Notes: generated by a model not told the origin, from the sequence alone. A DNA stretch of 64,000 nt from Flavobacterium hydatis (GCF_000737695.1 NZ_JPRM01000004.1:56525-120524), one strand, 5' to 3'. Positions 49,534-58,207 are shown, counted from the stretch's first letter. Numbers and translations are program-made.

Positions 49534-49680
49534 GGTTCTAAGTAGCTATGGTTTTTACAATATTTTTGAATGCTGATTAACGATTTGAGATTTTTGATTT
49601 TGTGTGAATAAATAAAAGAGTATCTATTTTAAGAGATTCCTTACATCTGATATCAAAAAATGTTAGTCAAAAATCTTAAA

Positions 49681-49959
49681 TCATTTTTTTATCGCTTTAA
49701 CCAATTCGATGATTCCGTATATAATTAAGTGTAGTGTTAGAAGCGCTAAACCATAAAATAAGACCGATAATGAACCTCCATATTTAAAATTATTTTCATC
49801 TGAAAAAATATAAAGCATGAAAAGGGTATAGGCTGAAAATACGATTAAGTTTAGTTTGAAGCTTATCTTTTTGGTTAAGATGAAACCTAAATAGAAATAA
49901 AAAAATACAACAATGTAGCATAAATACAAAAGTGAGAAGTCAGAATCAGTTGGAAACAT
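49681..49959 (-). CDS. Small membrane protein, unknown
   Basis: The 92-aa product has three hydrophobic segments (LLYLCYIVVFFYFYLGFIL, LNLIVFSAYTLFMLYIF, LSVLFYGLALLTLHLIIYGI) and ends in a basic VKAIKK. I do not recognise the family. It is a minus-strand gene 51 bp downstream of the DUF6265 lipoprotein, so co-transcription is possible. The coding potential is supported by the membrane pattern only. Confidence 0.6.
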   Translation of the reverse strand: MFPTDSDFSLLYLCYIVVFFYFYLGFILTKKISFKLNLIVFSAYTLFMLYIFSDENNFKYGGSLSVLFYGLALLTLHLIIYGIIELVKAIKK

Positions 49960-50010
49960 TCAAAATGTATTTATTAATGTTGTATTTCAGTTTTTATAAA
50001 TTTAAAAGAA

Positions 50011-50487
50011 TTACTTCTTCACCATAACAAACTTCTCCGAAGATAATTTCCCTTGTAGTTTCCCCGAAATTTCAGCAGTTAAAGTATTGTTTGCGTCTTT
50101 GGTATAGCTAATTTTTTGTGGATAATCGTGTTTTGGATTTTCAAAAACTAATCCTTTTTCGGTTGAAGTGGTTAACTCAAAAGCTACAGCTTCATCATTG
50201 TTTTGACCTTTTACTGTAGCATTGTAAGTCAAGGTTTCTCCTTTTTGCTGTAATTTGATAGTTTCAAAATGAATGGTATCTTTTCCTTTTATGAAATATG
50301 AACTTCCCTGAAAAGTACTATCGTTCAATTTACTCCATGTTTCAGTTAAAGTTCCTTCTGGTGAAACATTTTCCCATTTTCCGATAAGCCAATCAGCTGT
50401 TTTTATTTTGTCTTTTTCTGGAGTTTCAGCATTTTTACAAGAAACAACAGCCAATAAAAGTAGTATGAAAGTAATTTTTTGAGTCAT
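50011..50487 (-). CDS. DUF6265 lipoprotein
   Basis: The 158-aa protein has a lipoprotein signal peptide (ITFILLLLAVVSCKN, with the lipobox cysteine at residue 17). The mature part is the DUF6265 beta-barrel-like fold: WLIGKWENVSPEGTLTETW near residue 33, FQGSSYFIKGKDTIHFETI near 63 and FENPKHDYPQKISY near 120. It is anchored to a membrane facing the periplasm or to the cell surface. Function unknown. It precedes the small membrane protein at 49681 on the same strand. Confidence 0.85.
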   Translation of the reverse strand: MTQKITFILLLLAVVSCKNAETPEKDKIKTADWLIGKWENVSPEGTLTETWSKLNDSTFQGSSYFIKGKDTIHFETIKLQQKGETLTYNATVKGQNNDEAVAFELTTSTEKGLVFENPKHDYPQKISYTKDANNTLTAEISGKLQGKLSSEKFVMVKK

Positions 50488-50575
50488 TATGTATTTGTGT
50501 TTGATATTATTTTGAATTGCTAAATTAGGAAAAAAAAGTTAGCCACTAATTTCACGAATTTATTTTGAAACTTGT

Positions 50576-50746
50576 CACAGATTTGAAGGATCAAAAAAGA
50601 ATTATTGTTTCACGATTTTTTCACGCAGATTCTACAGATTTAAGCAGATACTCGCAGATTTATATAATTCTAAATCAAAATTAAATCTGTCCAAATTTGC
50701 AGAATCTGCGTGAAACAAAAAATCAATTTAATCCTTTAAATCTGTG
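50576..50746. repeat. Long nested inverted repeat
   Basis: Three nested arm pairs: 50576-50591 with 50731-50746 (15 of 16), 50620-50633 with 50701-50714 (14 of 14), and 50634-50641 with 50683-50690 (8 of 8). The outer right arm contains ATCTGTGG, also seen at 39069. It lies between topB and the DUF6265 gene. Confidence 0.75.
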
Positions 50747-50755
50747 GCGGAAAAA

Positions 50756-53059
50756 CTAAACGCTTTCTTGTAAAATAGAATAAACTAGTTCTTTGGTAGG
50801 TTTTTGATCTTTTAGTTTTTCTCTAACTACATCAAAAGTTACTTTAAAATCACAACCCAATTTATAATCCCCGCAACCATAAGCCGTTTTCCCTTTCATT
50901 ATCGTTCCCTTTTTGCATTTAGGACACGTTAAAGAGTCTGATATTGCTGCCGAAGCTGCTTTTGGAGTTGCTTTTTTAGGTTCTAGTTTTAGTTTGTAAT
51001 TTTCTTCAAAACGAATCAAGCCTTCTACTGTACCAGCATCGGTTTTAAAACCTTTTATATTTACTGTAGATCCTTTCTGGACTAATCTTAAATATTGGTT
51101 TTCAGATATTTTTTTGTCTGCAAAAGTATAAGGCAATACAAAATCGCAACCCGCTTTATAATTACCACAACCATAAGCAGACTTTCCTTTTATAAGTGTT
51201 GCTTTTTGACATTTAGGACAGGTTTCTGCCAAGATTCCTGCAGCTTTCTTTTTCTCAACTTTGGCAACTTCTTTTTGCACGCTTCCAGCATGCGAAATGT
51301 TGGCGTGTCTGGTTTCACTTCGTACTTCATATACCAAAGCTTCAACCATGCGTTTCATATTGATAATAAAAGCACCAGCGGTAAAAGTTCCTTTTTCGAT
51401 ATCTTTCAACTGCTTTTCCCAAGACCCCGTAAGTTCTGCTGATTTTATTAATTCATTCTGAATCGTATCTATAAGCTGAATCCCTGTAGGTGTTGGTAAA
51501 ACCTGTTTTTTGTTTCGAACAATGTATTGACGTTTAAAAAGGGTTTCGATAATATTTGCTCGAGTAGATGGACGTCCGATCCCGTTTTCTTTCATCAATT
51601 CGCGTAAATCCTCATCATCAACTTGTTTTCCTGCAGTTTCCATGGCACGCAGTAAAGTCGCCTCTGTAAACTGATTAGGCGGTTTGGTTTCCTTTTCTAG
51701 GAACGAAGGTTCATGCGGACCTTTTTCTCCCACAACAAAACTGGGTAATAAATCGGCTTCTTTTTCTTTTGCGTTTGGATCTTCAAAAACAACGCGAAAA
51801 CCTTTTTTTATGATTTCTTTTCCAGTGGTTTTAAAATGTACTTCGGCTGCTTTTCCTATTACGGTTGTATTGGCAACCAAACAATCATCATAAAATACGG
51901 CAATAAATCGTTTTGTAATAATATCATAGACTTGCTGCTGATTGTATTGCAAATTAGATTGTATTCCCGTTGGGATAATTGCGTGGTGATCGGTTACTTT
52001 TTTATCATTAAAAACCTTAGGCGATTTTTTTATCTTTTTTTCTAAAAGAGGTTGCGTTAATTCGGCATAATTGGTTAATTTTTGCAGAATCCCTGGAACT
52101 TTAGGGTAAATATCGTTTGGTAAAAATGTAGTATCAACTCTCGGATATGTAACTACTTTTTGTTCGTACAGAGTTTGTACAATTTTAAGTGTTTCATCTG
52201 CCGAGAAACCAAATTTTGTATTGCAATATACTTGTAAACCTGTTAAATCAAATAGTTTTGGGGCATATTCGTTCCCGTTCTTTTTTTCAACCGAAACAAT
52301 TTCAAATTCGCTTTCTTTGACTTTATTAGCCAAAAGCTCACCATCTTCCTTTTTCAAGAAACGACCTTCTTCATAACTAAAAAGGGTTTCTCTGTATAAA
52401 GTTTGTAATTCCCAATAGGGTTGAGGTTTAAAATTTTCGATTTCTTTCCAACGATCCACAACCATTGCCAATGTTGGGGTTTGCACGCGTCCAATAGACA
52501 ATACTTGTTTGTATCCACCATGTTTTACGGTGTACAAACGGGTGGCATTCATACCCAATAACCAGTCACCAATCGCTCTGGAAAATCCTGCGTAGAATAA
52601 ATTATCGTAATTGGCTGATGGTTTTAAGTTTTCAAAACCCTCTTTTATAGCTTCGGTTGTTAAGGACGAAATCCATAAGCGTTGTACTTCGCCTTTATAA
52701 TTGGCTTCATTCATGACCCAACGCTGGATTAGTTCTCCTTCTTGTCCAGCATCCCCGCAGTTTATAACTACTTCGGCTTTGTCAAACAAGCCTTTTACAA
52801 TTTTAAATTGTTTCTGGATTCCTGAATTTTCAACGACTTTGGTTTCAAATTTTTCAGGAAGCATAGGTAGATTGTTCAGATCCCAGCTTTTCCAATGCGG
52901 TTTGTAATCGTTAGGTTCTTTTAAGGTGCATAAATGTCCAAAAGTATACGTTACGGCATATCCGTTGCCTTCATAATACCCATCGTGTTTGGTATTGGCT
53001 CCTAAAACGGATGCGATTTCGCGCGCTACACTTGGTTTTTCAGCAATACAGACCTTCAT
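50756..53059 (-). CDS. topB: DNA topoisomerase III
   Basis: The 767-aa type IA topoisomerase relaxes and decatenates DNA. I start at MKVCIAEKPSVAREIASVLG (53059), the standard TOPRIM opening; the frame from 53113 adds 18 residues upstream. TOPRIM continues to NCGDAGQEGELIQRWV near 98. The strand-passage domain has LSIGRVQTPTLAMVVDR near 187 and the catalytic tyrosine in VVTYPRVDTTFLP near 307. Two C-terminal zinc-finger modules, CPKCQKATLIKGKSAYGCG and CPKCKKGTIMKGKTAYGCG, each continue with a further cysteine. This size and finger set match TopB of Bacteroidota; such enzymes also occur on mobile elements, but nothing else here suggests conjugation. Confidence 0.92.
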   Translation of the reverse strand: MKVCIAEKPSVAREIASVLGANTKHDGYYEGNGYAVTYTFGHLCTLKEPNDYKPHWKSWDLNNLPMLPEKFETKVVENSGIQKQFKIVKGLFDKAEVVINCGDAGQEGELIQRWVMNEANYKGEVQRLWISSLTTEAIKEGFENLKPSANYDNLFYAGFSRAIGDWLLGMNATRLYTVKHGGYKQVLSIGRVQTPTLAMVVDRWKEIENFKPQPYWELQTLYRETLFSYEEGRFLKKEDGELLANKVKESEFEIVSVEKKNGNEYAPKLFDLTGLQVYCNTKFGFSADETLKIVQTLYEQKVVTYPRVDTTFLPNDIYPKVPGILQKLTNYAELTQPLLEKKIKKSPKVFNDKKVTDHHAIIPTGIQSNLQYNQQQVYDIITKRFIAVFYDDCLVANTTVIGKAAEVHFKTTGKEIIKKGFRVVFEDPNAKEKEADLLPSFVVGEKGPHEPSFLEKETKPPNQFTEATLLRAMETAGKQVDDEDLRELMKENGIGRPSTRANIIETLFKRQYIVRNKKQVLPTPTGIQLIDTIQNELIKSAELTGSWEKQLKDIEKGTFTAGAFIINMKRMVEALVYEVRSETRHANISHAGSVQKEVAKVEKKKAAGILAETCPKCQKATLIKGKSAYGCGNYKAGCDFVLPYTFADKKISENQYLRLVQKGSTVNIKGFKTDAGTVEGLIRFEENYKLKLEPKKATPKAASAAISDSLTCPKCKKGTIMKGKTAYGCGDYKLGCDFKVTFDVVREKLKDQKPTKELVYSILQESV

Positions 53060-53300
53060 TTTCTCCTTCTTATTAGAAGGCAAAATTAAGGATTTTTTAT
53101 AAGAAAGGAGCAAGGCTTCTTAGGAACAAAGGGACAAAGGTTCTTTTTGAATATTGCAGAGGTACATTTTTTTTGTTTCACGCAGATTGCTAAAAGATTA
53201 GAGTTGTTATTGTTGTAGCTAGAAAGTAGAGCGGTTTTTTATTCAAACTTTTTAAAGTTTTTACTCCAATAGTTTTGCGCTGTGCGAGTCTTACCTGCGC
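53060..53300. other. Spacer between topB and the REP array
   Basis: No open frame is evident. It ends with a truncated REP unit (GCGCTGTGCGAGTC at about 53277-53290) that precedes the intact array. The rest is unremarkable AT-rich sequence. Confidence 0.5.
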
Positions 53301-53510
53301 TGTGCGAAGTTTCCCGACTTCGTACCCATTACTATATTCCGTCACGATTTTAAAAATTTAATACCTACGCTGTGCGAAGTCTCCCGACTTCGTACCCATT
53401 GCTATATTCCGTCACAATTTTCAAAATTTAATACCAGTGCTGTGCGAAGTCTCCCGACTTCGTACCCATTGCTATATTCCGTTACAATTTTCAAAATTCA
53501 ATACTCATTA
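53301..53510. repeat. Three tandem 70-bp REP units at the RAYT 3' end
   Basis: Units 53301-53370, 53371-53440 and 53441-53510 follow each other without a gap. Each starts with a REP palindrome (GCGAAGT-TCCC-GACTTCG type, at 53303-53324, 53373-53394 and 53443-53464), then CCCATTGCTATATTCCGT and an A/T-rich tail. The last unit runs into the transposase coding sequence, whose stop is at 53498. Confidence 0.92.
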
Positions 53511-54097
53511 TATCGGGTGAAATTATTCGAATTTAGTGTGTCAACAATAGGAATGTCAGCTTTTTCAATTTTTAATAGACCTGTATCTGTGATATAATTA
53601 CTAGCACTAGAATAGATATAATGCGATGCTTTTTCGACAATTCCACCACGAACGGGATTAAGATGAATGTAATTCAACTTTGACCACATAAATTTGTTGC
53701 TATAAATTTCTTCAGGATGACTGCCATATTGCCAAAACTGATAGTTTTTGTTTCTAGAATGACTTTCTGTTGCTAATTTAAACCGTTCGAGCATCCATTC
53801 TCTTCGACTTTCTGGTTCAGATTTTATCTTTCCTATAATTTTTGTAGCAGTAAATTTTTTAAAATCTCGTAACAAATCCGATAATTCTCCATTACCAGAT
53901 TGTACTATCATATGAATATGATTACTCATAATTACATATCCGTACAAAACCATTGATTTGTTTGTAATACAGAAATCTAAAGATTCAATAACTAGGTCTC
54001 TGTAAATTTTTCTCGTAAAAATATCAACCCAATCAACAACAGTTATTGTTATAAAGTGTGGTAAATTTTGATCTCTTATTTTATATCCGCCTTGCAT
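53498..54097 (-). CDS. REP-associated tyrosine transposase (RAYT)
   Basis: The 199-aa protein is a Y1 HUH-type transposase of the IS200-related RAYT class. It has ITITVVDWVDIFTRKIYRDL at the N-terminus, the histidine pair H60-I-H62 in VIMSNHIHMIVQ for metal binding, LLRDFKKFTATKI, and the candidate nucleophile Y143 in SKLNYIHLNPVRGGIVEKA. RAYTs are single-copy, domesticated relatives of IS200 transposases that process REP palindromes. Here REPs of the same family lie directly at both ends of the gene (the tandem array at 53301-53510, and 54131-54152 upstream) and elsewhere nearby, which strongly supports the pairing. All key residues are present, so it may be active. Confidence 0.9.
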   Translation of the reverse strand: MQGGYKIRDQNLPHFITITVVDWVDIFTRKIYRDLVIESLDFCITNKSMVLYGYVIMSNHIHMIVQSGNGELSDLLRDFKKFTATKIIGKIKSEPESRREWMLERFKLATESHSRNKNYQFWQYGSHPEEIYSNKFMWSKLNYIHLNPVRGGIVEKASHYIYSSASNYITDTGLLKIEKADIPIVDTLNSNNFTRYNEY

Positions 54098-54130
54098 TTT
54101 CTATCTCTGATTGTTGCTTATTGGAATGTG

Positions 54131-54152
54131 TGCGAAGTCTCCTGACTTCGTA
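54131..54152. repeat. REP palindrome 5' of the RAYT gene
   Basis: TGCGAAGTCTCCTGACTTCGTA, one base off the array units in the loop and in the same orientation, 34 bp before the transposase ATG. Confidence 0.88.
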
Positions 54153-54203
54153 CAGCAAACGTGCATAATAAACGTGTGTTTTTGCGATATTTATTTTTAA
54201 TAA

Positions 54204-55283
54204 CTACCTCTTCTTTCTTCTATTTGTAAAGTATTTTCGAACAGGAATATCATAAAAAACCATTGTAAGATAGGCGATACCCAATAAAAGAATTGTTCCT
54301 ATAGTCATAATAAGAACTAGTTGGCTTGTATCTGGTTTGTACTTAGTGTAATAGTTTGCAAATATCCACATTACAGCATAATGGGTCATGTATAGCGGAT
54401 AGGATATGTTTCCGAGAAAAACGCATAGTTTTTTGAATCCTGGTGCTAGAGTTGCTCCAGCTCCTAATATAATTAATAGAGGGAAATACAACAGTACAAC
54501 TATAGGTTCTGTAAGCCAGTTCCAGTCAGAAAAAGGGACTAAGAAAGCTAAAAGCAATAATACTGATAAACCAATAAAACCTAGTTTAGAATTTATAATC
54601 CAGTTAGAACGATAAATGAGCATTCCTGCCAAGAAAGAATACGAAATACGAGCACAACCATCCCAAAAGTTTTCTCCGCTCCATCCGCCCATTAAGGAAC
54701 CTCCCGCGCGGTGACTAACAAAACAAATTCCCGCTGCGGCAAAAATGGTTAATAAAAACAAAGAACGACGACTTAGTTTATAAAGGAAAAGTGCATAAAG
54801 AATATTGGCAACGTATTCCCAGAACAACGACCATCCCGGCGCATTTAAACCAAAGAGGTTAAAATATCGATCTGCCATTACAGGAAGAGGAATCAGGAAT
54901 ATAGAAGCTAAGAATATCAGAATCAGTTTACCTATCTCGTAAGTTCCAGATTGACCGCCAAAAGGGTCAAAAAGGAAAGCTAAAAATCCTAATACAGAAC
55001 CAAAAATAACTAAAGGATGTAACCTGATTAGCCTTAACTTGAAAAAATCGGTAATTTTCATTTTATCGATTCGGTCATGATAAGCGTAGGCAATAACAAA
55101 CCCAGAGAGACAAAAGAAAAAGTCGACTGCTAAAAATCCGTGAGCGATGAAGTTTTCGTTTGGCGGATAAACTATTTCCATAAAATGAAAAATTACAATC
55201 GCCACAGCGGCAATTCCTCTTAAGCCATCAAGGATTTCAAAATGTTGTTTTGGTTTTAAAACTTCGGTATTTTGTGTGGTCAT
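54204..55283 (-). CDS. Membrane acyltransferase, family 3 (OafA/YrhL-like)
   Basis: The 359-aa protein has about ten hydrophobic helices and the family 3 opening HFEILDGLRGIAAVAIVIFH, with the conserved histidine of the first helix, and VDFFFCLSGFVIAYAYHDRI near residue 50. Such enzymes transfer acyl groups, usually acetyl, to sugars of O-antigen, capsule or other envelope glycans. The C-terminal end FYDIPVRKYFTNRRKKR is basic. No partner soluble domain is present. It could modify a product of the glycosyltransferase locus at the window start, but the distance makes this speculative. Confidence 0.9.
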   Translation of the reverse strand: MTTQNTEVLKPKQHFEILDGLRGIAAVAIVIFHFMEIVYPPNENFIAHGFLAVDFFFCLSGFVIAYAYHDRIDKMKITDFFKLRLIRLHPLVIFGSVLGFLAFLFDPFGGQSGTYEIGKLILIFLASIFLIPLPVMADRYFNLFGLNAPGWSLFWEYVANILYALFLYKLSRRSLFLLTIFAAAGICFVSHRAGGSLMGGWSGENFWDGCARISYSFLAGMLIYRSNWIINSKLGFIGLSVLLLLAFLVPFSDWNWLTEPIVVLLYFPLLIILGAGATLAPGFKKLCVFLGNISYPLYMTHYAVMWIFANYYTKYKPDTSQLVLIMTIGTILLLGIAYLTMVFYDIPVRKYFTNRRKKR

Positions 55284-55375
55284 GGTTAGTAGTGTGGTAT
55301 TTTAATAGCGTGTTTTTTGGTTGGTTTTCTGGTAAAATGTTCAGCGTAGGTATTTTGTAATTGTCTCAACGAACA

Positions 55376-55678
55376 TTAGCAACAATCATTAAGAATACGG
55401 TCGTGTACGATTACAAATGTCATCCATAACACGATTACGATCGATAAGATATTAATAATTGTAAGTGTTGTGTAATATTTTCTCTTAAAAGCATTAGTCT
55501 TATTAATGATTTTTTTAGCAAAGAATTTAGAAGCAATCGGGATTAGCGCCACAAAGAACAAAACAATAATTCCGGGATAAAAACCAGTGAATGAAATACC
55601 AATAATACTGAATATAGCAACCGTAAGAGATAATGCCATTGCTATGGAAGTAACTATACTAAATGTTTTTGGTTCCAT
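55376..55678 (-). CDS. Small membrane protein, unknown
   Basis: The 100-aa protein has three hydrophobic segments (IVTSIAMALSLTVAIFSIIG, YPGIIVLFFVALIPIASKFF, LTIINILSIVIVLWMTFVIV) joined by a basic loop KKIINKTNAFKRKYY, and ends in a Cys-Cys pair. I do not recognise the family. It lies alone between the acyltransferase and the 159-aa membrane protein gene. Confidence 0.6.
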   Translation of the reverse strand: MEPKTFSIVTSIAMALSLTVAIFSIIGISFTGFYPGIIVLFFVALIPIASKFFAKKIINKTNAFKRKYYTTLTIINILSIVIVLWMTFVIVHDRILNDCC

Positions 55679-55787
55679 TTGTGAAGGTTTATTTTTAGGT
55701 AAATATAGTATTTTCTTACAAATAAATAGATCTTCGTATTTTTTGGCTAGTTTTTGATTCTGAGGCTAGTGAAAAACGCAGGTGTTG

Positions 55788-56267
55788 TTATATTTTTTTT
55801 ATCTCTGAAATGTCTAATACATCACTCAACTTATTTAGGCTTGATTTAGAAAATTTTCTGAATGCGAGTTCAATAAACATATATCGAATTATAGCTATTT
55901 GAAGTATTGCAACAAGTATAAAAAGGACTGAAAATTCTTCTTTAACAAACAGCGCTTGAACAATTAAGGCTATAATAGGAAAACACCAAATAATGCTTAA
56001 TAAAATCCTGAACCCTTTATTTATTTCTACATTTAGTAGTCCGTTTTGGTTTTTAATTTCACCAGTTAAAACACAAAAAGCACCTTTTCCTATTTCAGAT
56101 GAGATTATTCTAAATGTATTATCTTTTATTATTCCAAGAAATGACTTGTCGGTAATCTTAGAATATAAACTTTCGGACAATTCTGTTCTTCGCTTTAAGC
56201 GATCAAGAGTAGCAGCTTCTTCTCCAACTATTTTAAAAGTATAATTGTTTGTTGGGAATATTTTCAT
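55788..56267 (-). CDS. Membrane protein, unknown
   Basis: The 159-aa protein has a soluble N-terminal half of about 85 residues (FKIVGEEAATLDRLKRRTEL, IISSEIGKGAFCVLTGEIKN) and two membrane helices (ILLSIIWCFPIIALIVQALF, VLFILVAILQIAIIRYMFIE). I do not recognise it. It starts 5 bp after the GNAT acetyltransferase stop, so the two form an operon, which may mean a shared role. Confidence 0.65.
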   Translation of the reverse strand: MKIFPTNNYTFKIVGEEAATLDRLKRRTELSESLYSKITDKSFLGIIKDNTFRIISSEIGKGAFCVLTGEIKNQNGLLNVEINKGFRILLSIIWCFPIIALIVQALFVKEEFSVLFILVAILQIAIIRYMFIELAFRKFSKSSLNKLSDVLDISEIKKI

Positions 56268-56272
56268 TTTTT

Positions 56273-56788
56273 CTATTGGTTAGTTTTATTTAAGTCGAGT
56301 TTGTATAACCAATATCGTTTTCCGAGGCGTTGGTCTATTTCTTTTAAAATTTTAAATCCTAAGCTTTCATAAATATGTCTTGCTTTGTCCATAATCTCAG
56401 AAGTATGAAGAGCAATAACAGTTTCATTATTCTGTTGTGCAATGTCTATACATAAAGTTGTTAGTTTCTTTCCAATTCCTTGTCCTCCAAAGGTTGGGTC
56501 AACAGTCACGAAACGGATATAAGACCATTCTTTGTCATAAATATCTGTTGGGTTGCCTTTAGGAACTAAAAATGCCATTCCTACTATTTCGTTTTGGTCA
56601 GTCGTGCTTACTATGCAATGCGATTTATCAAGTAATTCAGTGTAAGTATTATCATCCGTTAAGGAGTTGGATAAATTTTCCCAGTTTTCAGTTGTTAGGT
56701 TTTCCTTAAATTGTCCCCAAGATTTTATAGCTAAATTTTTTAAGCCAGCTAAATCGGTTTTAGTTCCTTTTCTATAAGTTATTTCCAT
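56273..56788 (-). CDS. GNAT-family N-acetyltransferase
   Basis: The 171-aa protein has the GNAT acetyl-CoA site TVDPTFGGQGIGKKLTTLC near residue 92 with the GQGIGKK pyrophosphate loop, then LHTSEIMDKARHIYESLGFK near 128, the usual beta5-alpha4 segment. GNAT enzymes acetylate amines, from antibiotics to protein N-termini; the acceptor cannot be inferred. It is first in a two-gene unit with the following membrane protein. Confidence 0.88.
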   Translation of the reverse strand: MEITYRKGTKTDLAGLKNLAIKSWGQFKENLTTENWENLSNSLTDDNTYTELLDKSHCIVSTTDQNEIVGMAFLVPKGNPTDIYDKEWSYIRFVTVDPTFGGQGIGKKLTTLCIDIAQQNNETVIALHTSEIMDKARHIYESLGFKILKEIDQRLGKRYWLYKLDLNKTNQ

Positions 56789-56861
56789 TTTTATTTAACT
56801 GATGTTATTTGAGCTCATTTATAGATTGTAAACCAATTTAAATATGTTTTTGAAGCTTGAT

Positions 56862-56891
56862 GCTCTACGAAGTCGGGAGATTTCGTAGAGC
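56862..56891. repeat. REP palindrome
   Basis: Arms GCTCTACGAAGTC and GATTTCGTAGAGC around GGGA, with one wobble pair. It lies between the GNAT gene and the 142-aa gene, in the opposite loop orientation to the copies around the RAYT. Confidence 0.85.
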
Positions 56892-56903
56892 TGTTTTAAT
56901 GTT

Positions 56904-57332
56904 TTACGCTTTAAAAATATCAAGTTTTTTCATCCAGAAAATTCCTGATTCTAAAAACGTAAGTTTTGTTTTGATTACTTGATCTGTTTTATCTTTCGGA
57001 TTTTTGGTTACAAATCTAGCCTTCGAATTATTAAAATCTAAGGTGTATTTATCATCAAAGTCTTCTTTTTTATTTGATGAAAAAGTAATTACATTGTCTT
57101 TTGAAGTCCATTTTCCTTTTCCGTATTTATTTACTTCTGGTGGAGTTCCTTCTTGAATTTTTGAATACGAATGAAATAAAAATGTCCCGTCTTGATTTAA
57201 GGTCAGTTTGTATTCGATGTTATGTTTTCCTTCTTCTGTAAGTGTACGATTATAATCGCCAGCGAATGCTTTAGATTGTGCAAATAAGGTTAGGTTGGAA
57301 ATTAAAAGTAAGGTTGTAATTAATAGTTTCAT
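56904..57332 (-). CDS. Secreted small beta-rich protein, unknown
   Basis: The 142-aa protein has a signal peptide (MKLLITTLLLISNLTLFAQ). The rest reads as antiparallel strands: FAGDYNRTLTEEGKHNIEYK, LTLNQDGTFLFHSY, GKGKWTSKDNVITFSS, as in lipocalin-like or NlpE N-terminal-like domains. The match is not strong enough to name. A REP palindrome lies 13 bp past its stop codon. Confidence 0.7.
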   Translation of the reverse strand: MKLLITTLLLISNLTLFAQSKAFAGDYNRTLTEEGKHNIEYKLTLNQDGTFLFHSYSKIQEGTPPEVNKYGKGKWTSKDNVITFSSNKKEDFDDKYTLDFNNSKARFVTKNPKDKTDQVIKTKLTFLESGIFWMKKLDIFKA

Positions 57333-57380
57333 TGGTTTGGTTTTTTTAAGGTTTGTAAATGTTATCGCATTATTTTTAAG

Positions 57381-57472
57381 GCTAGCGCGAGCGTCCCGCT
57401 CGTGACTATTTTTTATGTTTTTTTTGGCTAAAATATTTTGATTGAGCTTACGAGCGGGACGCTCACGCCAGC
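57381..57472. repeat. Second palindrome family, inverted pair (REPIN-like)
   Basis: Arms 57381-57403 and 57450-57472 match at 21 of 23 positions in inverse orientation. Each arm itself holds GAGCG-TCC-CGCTC, a small palindrome, so the element is two REP-like units in a hairpin, as in REPINs. The words differ from the GAAGTC family near the RAYT. Confidence 0.8.
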
Positions 57473-57491
57473 AAGAGACTTAGCAGTAAAA

Positions 57492-57929
57492 CTATTTTAG
57501 AAGTTGAATTATTTCATTATTCTTCGTTTCTTCTGCGGCTTTTAAAGCTGTCATTCCGTTATCGTCTTTGATGTTTTTATCGGCACCTTTATTTAATAAT
57601 AATTTTGTTAGCTCTATGTTCTGATTTGCTGCTGCCCACATTAAACATGTCATTTTAAAACCATCTGTTTTATTGATATCAGCACCATTTTCGATTAAAA
57701 ATTTTGAGATTTCAAGCTCATTATTCATTACAGCTTGCATTAATACAGGGATATAAAACGATTGGTTTATTTTTCGGATATAATTTGCTTGCGATTTATC
57801 TTTTTTGATAATCTTTTTTACAGCATCTAAATTATGTTCAAAAATGGCTTTAAAAAGTTTTTCTCCTGATTCCTGAGAATACGTGCTTATTGAAAATCCT
57901 AATAAAAATAAAAGTAATAATTTCTTCAT
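57492..57929 (-). CDS. Ankyrin-repeat protein, exported
   Basis: The 145-aa protein has a signal peptide (MKKLLLLFLLGFSISTYSQ) and about three ankyrin repeats (residues 30-145): LFKAIFEHNLDAVKKIIKKD, ISKFLIENGADINKTDGFKM, and LTKLLLNKGADKNIKDDNGM then TALKAAEETKNNEIIQLL. Ankyrin repeats bind proteins. A periplasmic immunity or scaffold role would fit similar small proteins, but no toxin is adjacent. Confidence 0.85.
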   Translation of the reverse strand: MKKLLLLFLLGFSISTYSQESGEKLFKAIFEHNLDAVKKIIKKDKSQANYIRKINQSFYIPVLMQAVMNNELEISKFLIENGADINKTDGFKMTCLMWAAANQNIELTKLLLNKGADKNIKDDNGMTALKAAEETKNNEIIQLLK

Positions 57930-58036
57930 CGAAATGGTTTTGAGGTTTGTAAAATGTTGATTAATGTTTGGTTTTGATAGTATAGATTTTGTAATCCATA
58001 ATACACAAAGATTAATTTTTTCTTCATATAAATGTT

Positions 58037-58069
58037 AAAAAGCTACAAAAATATTTTCTTGTAGCTTTT
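58037..58069. terminator. Orphan hairpin
   Basis: AAAAGCTACAA and TTGTAGCTTTT pair around a 10-nt loop. No gene ends next to it on either strand: both neighbours start here. It could be a leader attenuator or end of a small RNA. Confidence 0.45.
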
Positions 58070-58122
58070 ATTCAATAGTTCACTGCTAAGATCATAAATA
58101 TAAACTTCAGTTGAATACAACC

Positions 58123-58136
58123 GATTGTATACAATC
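58123..58136. promoter_or_regulatory. Perfect 14-bp palindrome upstream of 58208
   Basis: GATTGTATACAATC is self-complementary and lies 23 bp before TAATTTTG (58160-58167), an exact TAnnTTTG, i.e. just upstream of where the -33 box should be. It is a candidate operator. Confidence 0.5.
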
Positions 58137-58159
58137 ACATAAAAGTAATCTGTTACTTG

Positions 58160-58167
58160 TAATTTTG
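58160..58167 (+). promoter_or_regulatory. -7 element of the 112-aa gene
   Basis: TAATTTTG is an exact TAnnTTTG match 40 bp before the ATG at 58208; no TTG at the usual distance. Confidence 0.4.
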
Positions 58168-58207
58168 TCTTTATAAAAAATAAGATAACAATCAATGAAA
58201 TTCAATA

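Noticed and set aside
50756..53059. Topoisomerase III as a sign of an integrative element
   Set aside because: No relaxase, tra, integrase or att-like repeats occur nearby; topB is common as a chromosomal gene in this group.
53301..53510. Possible CRISPR array
   Set aside because: Units are contiguous, 70 bp and nearly identical with no variable spacers, and no cas gene is present.
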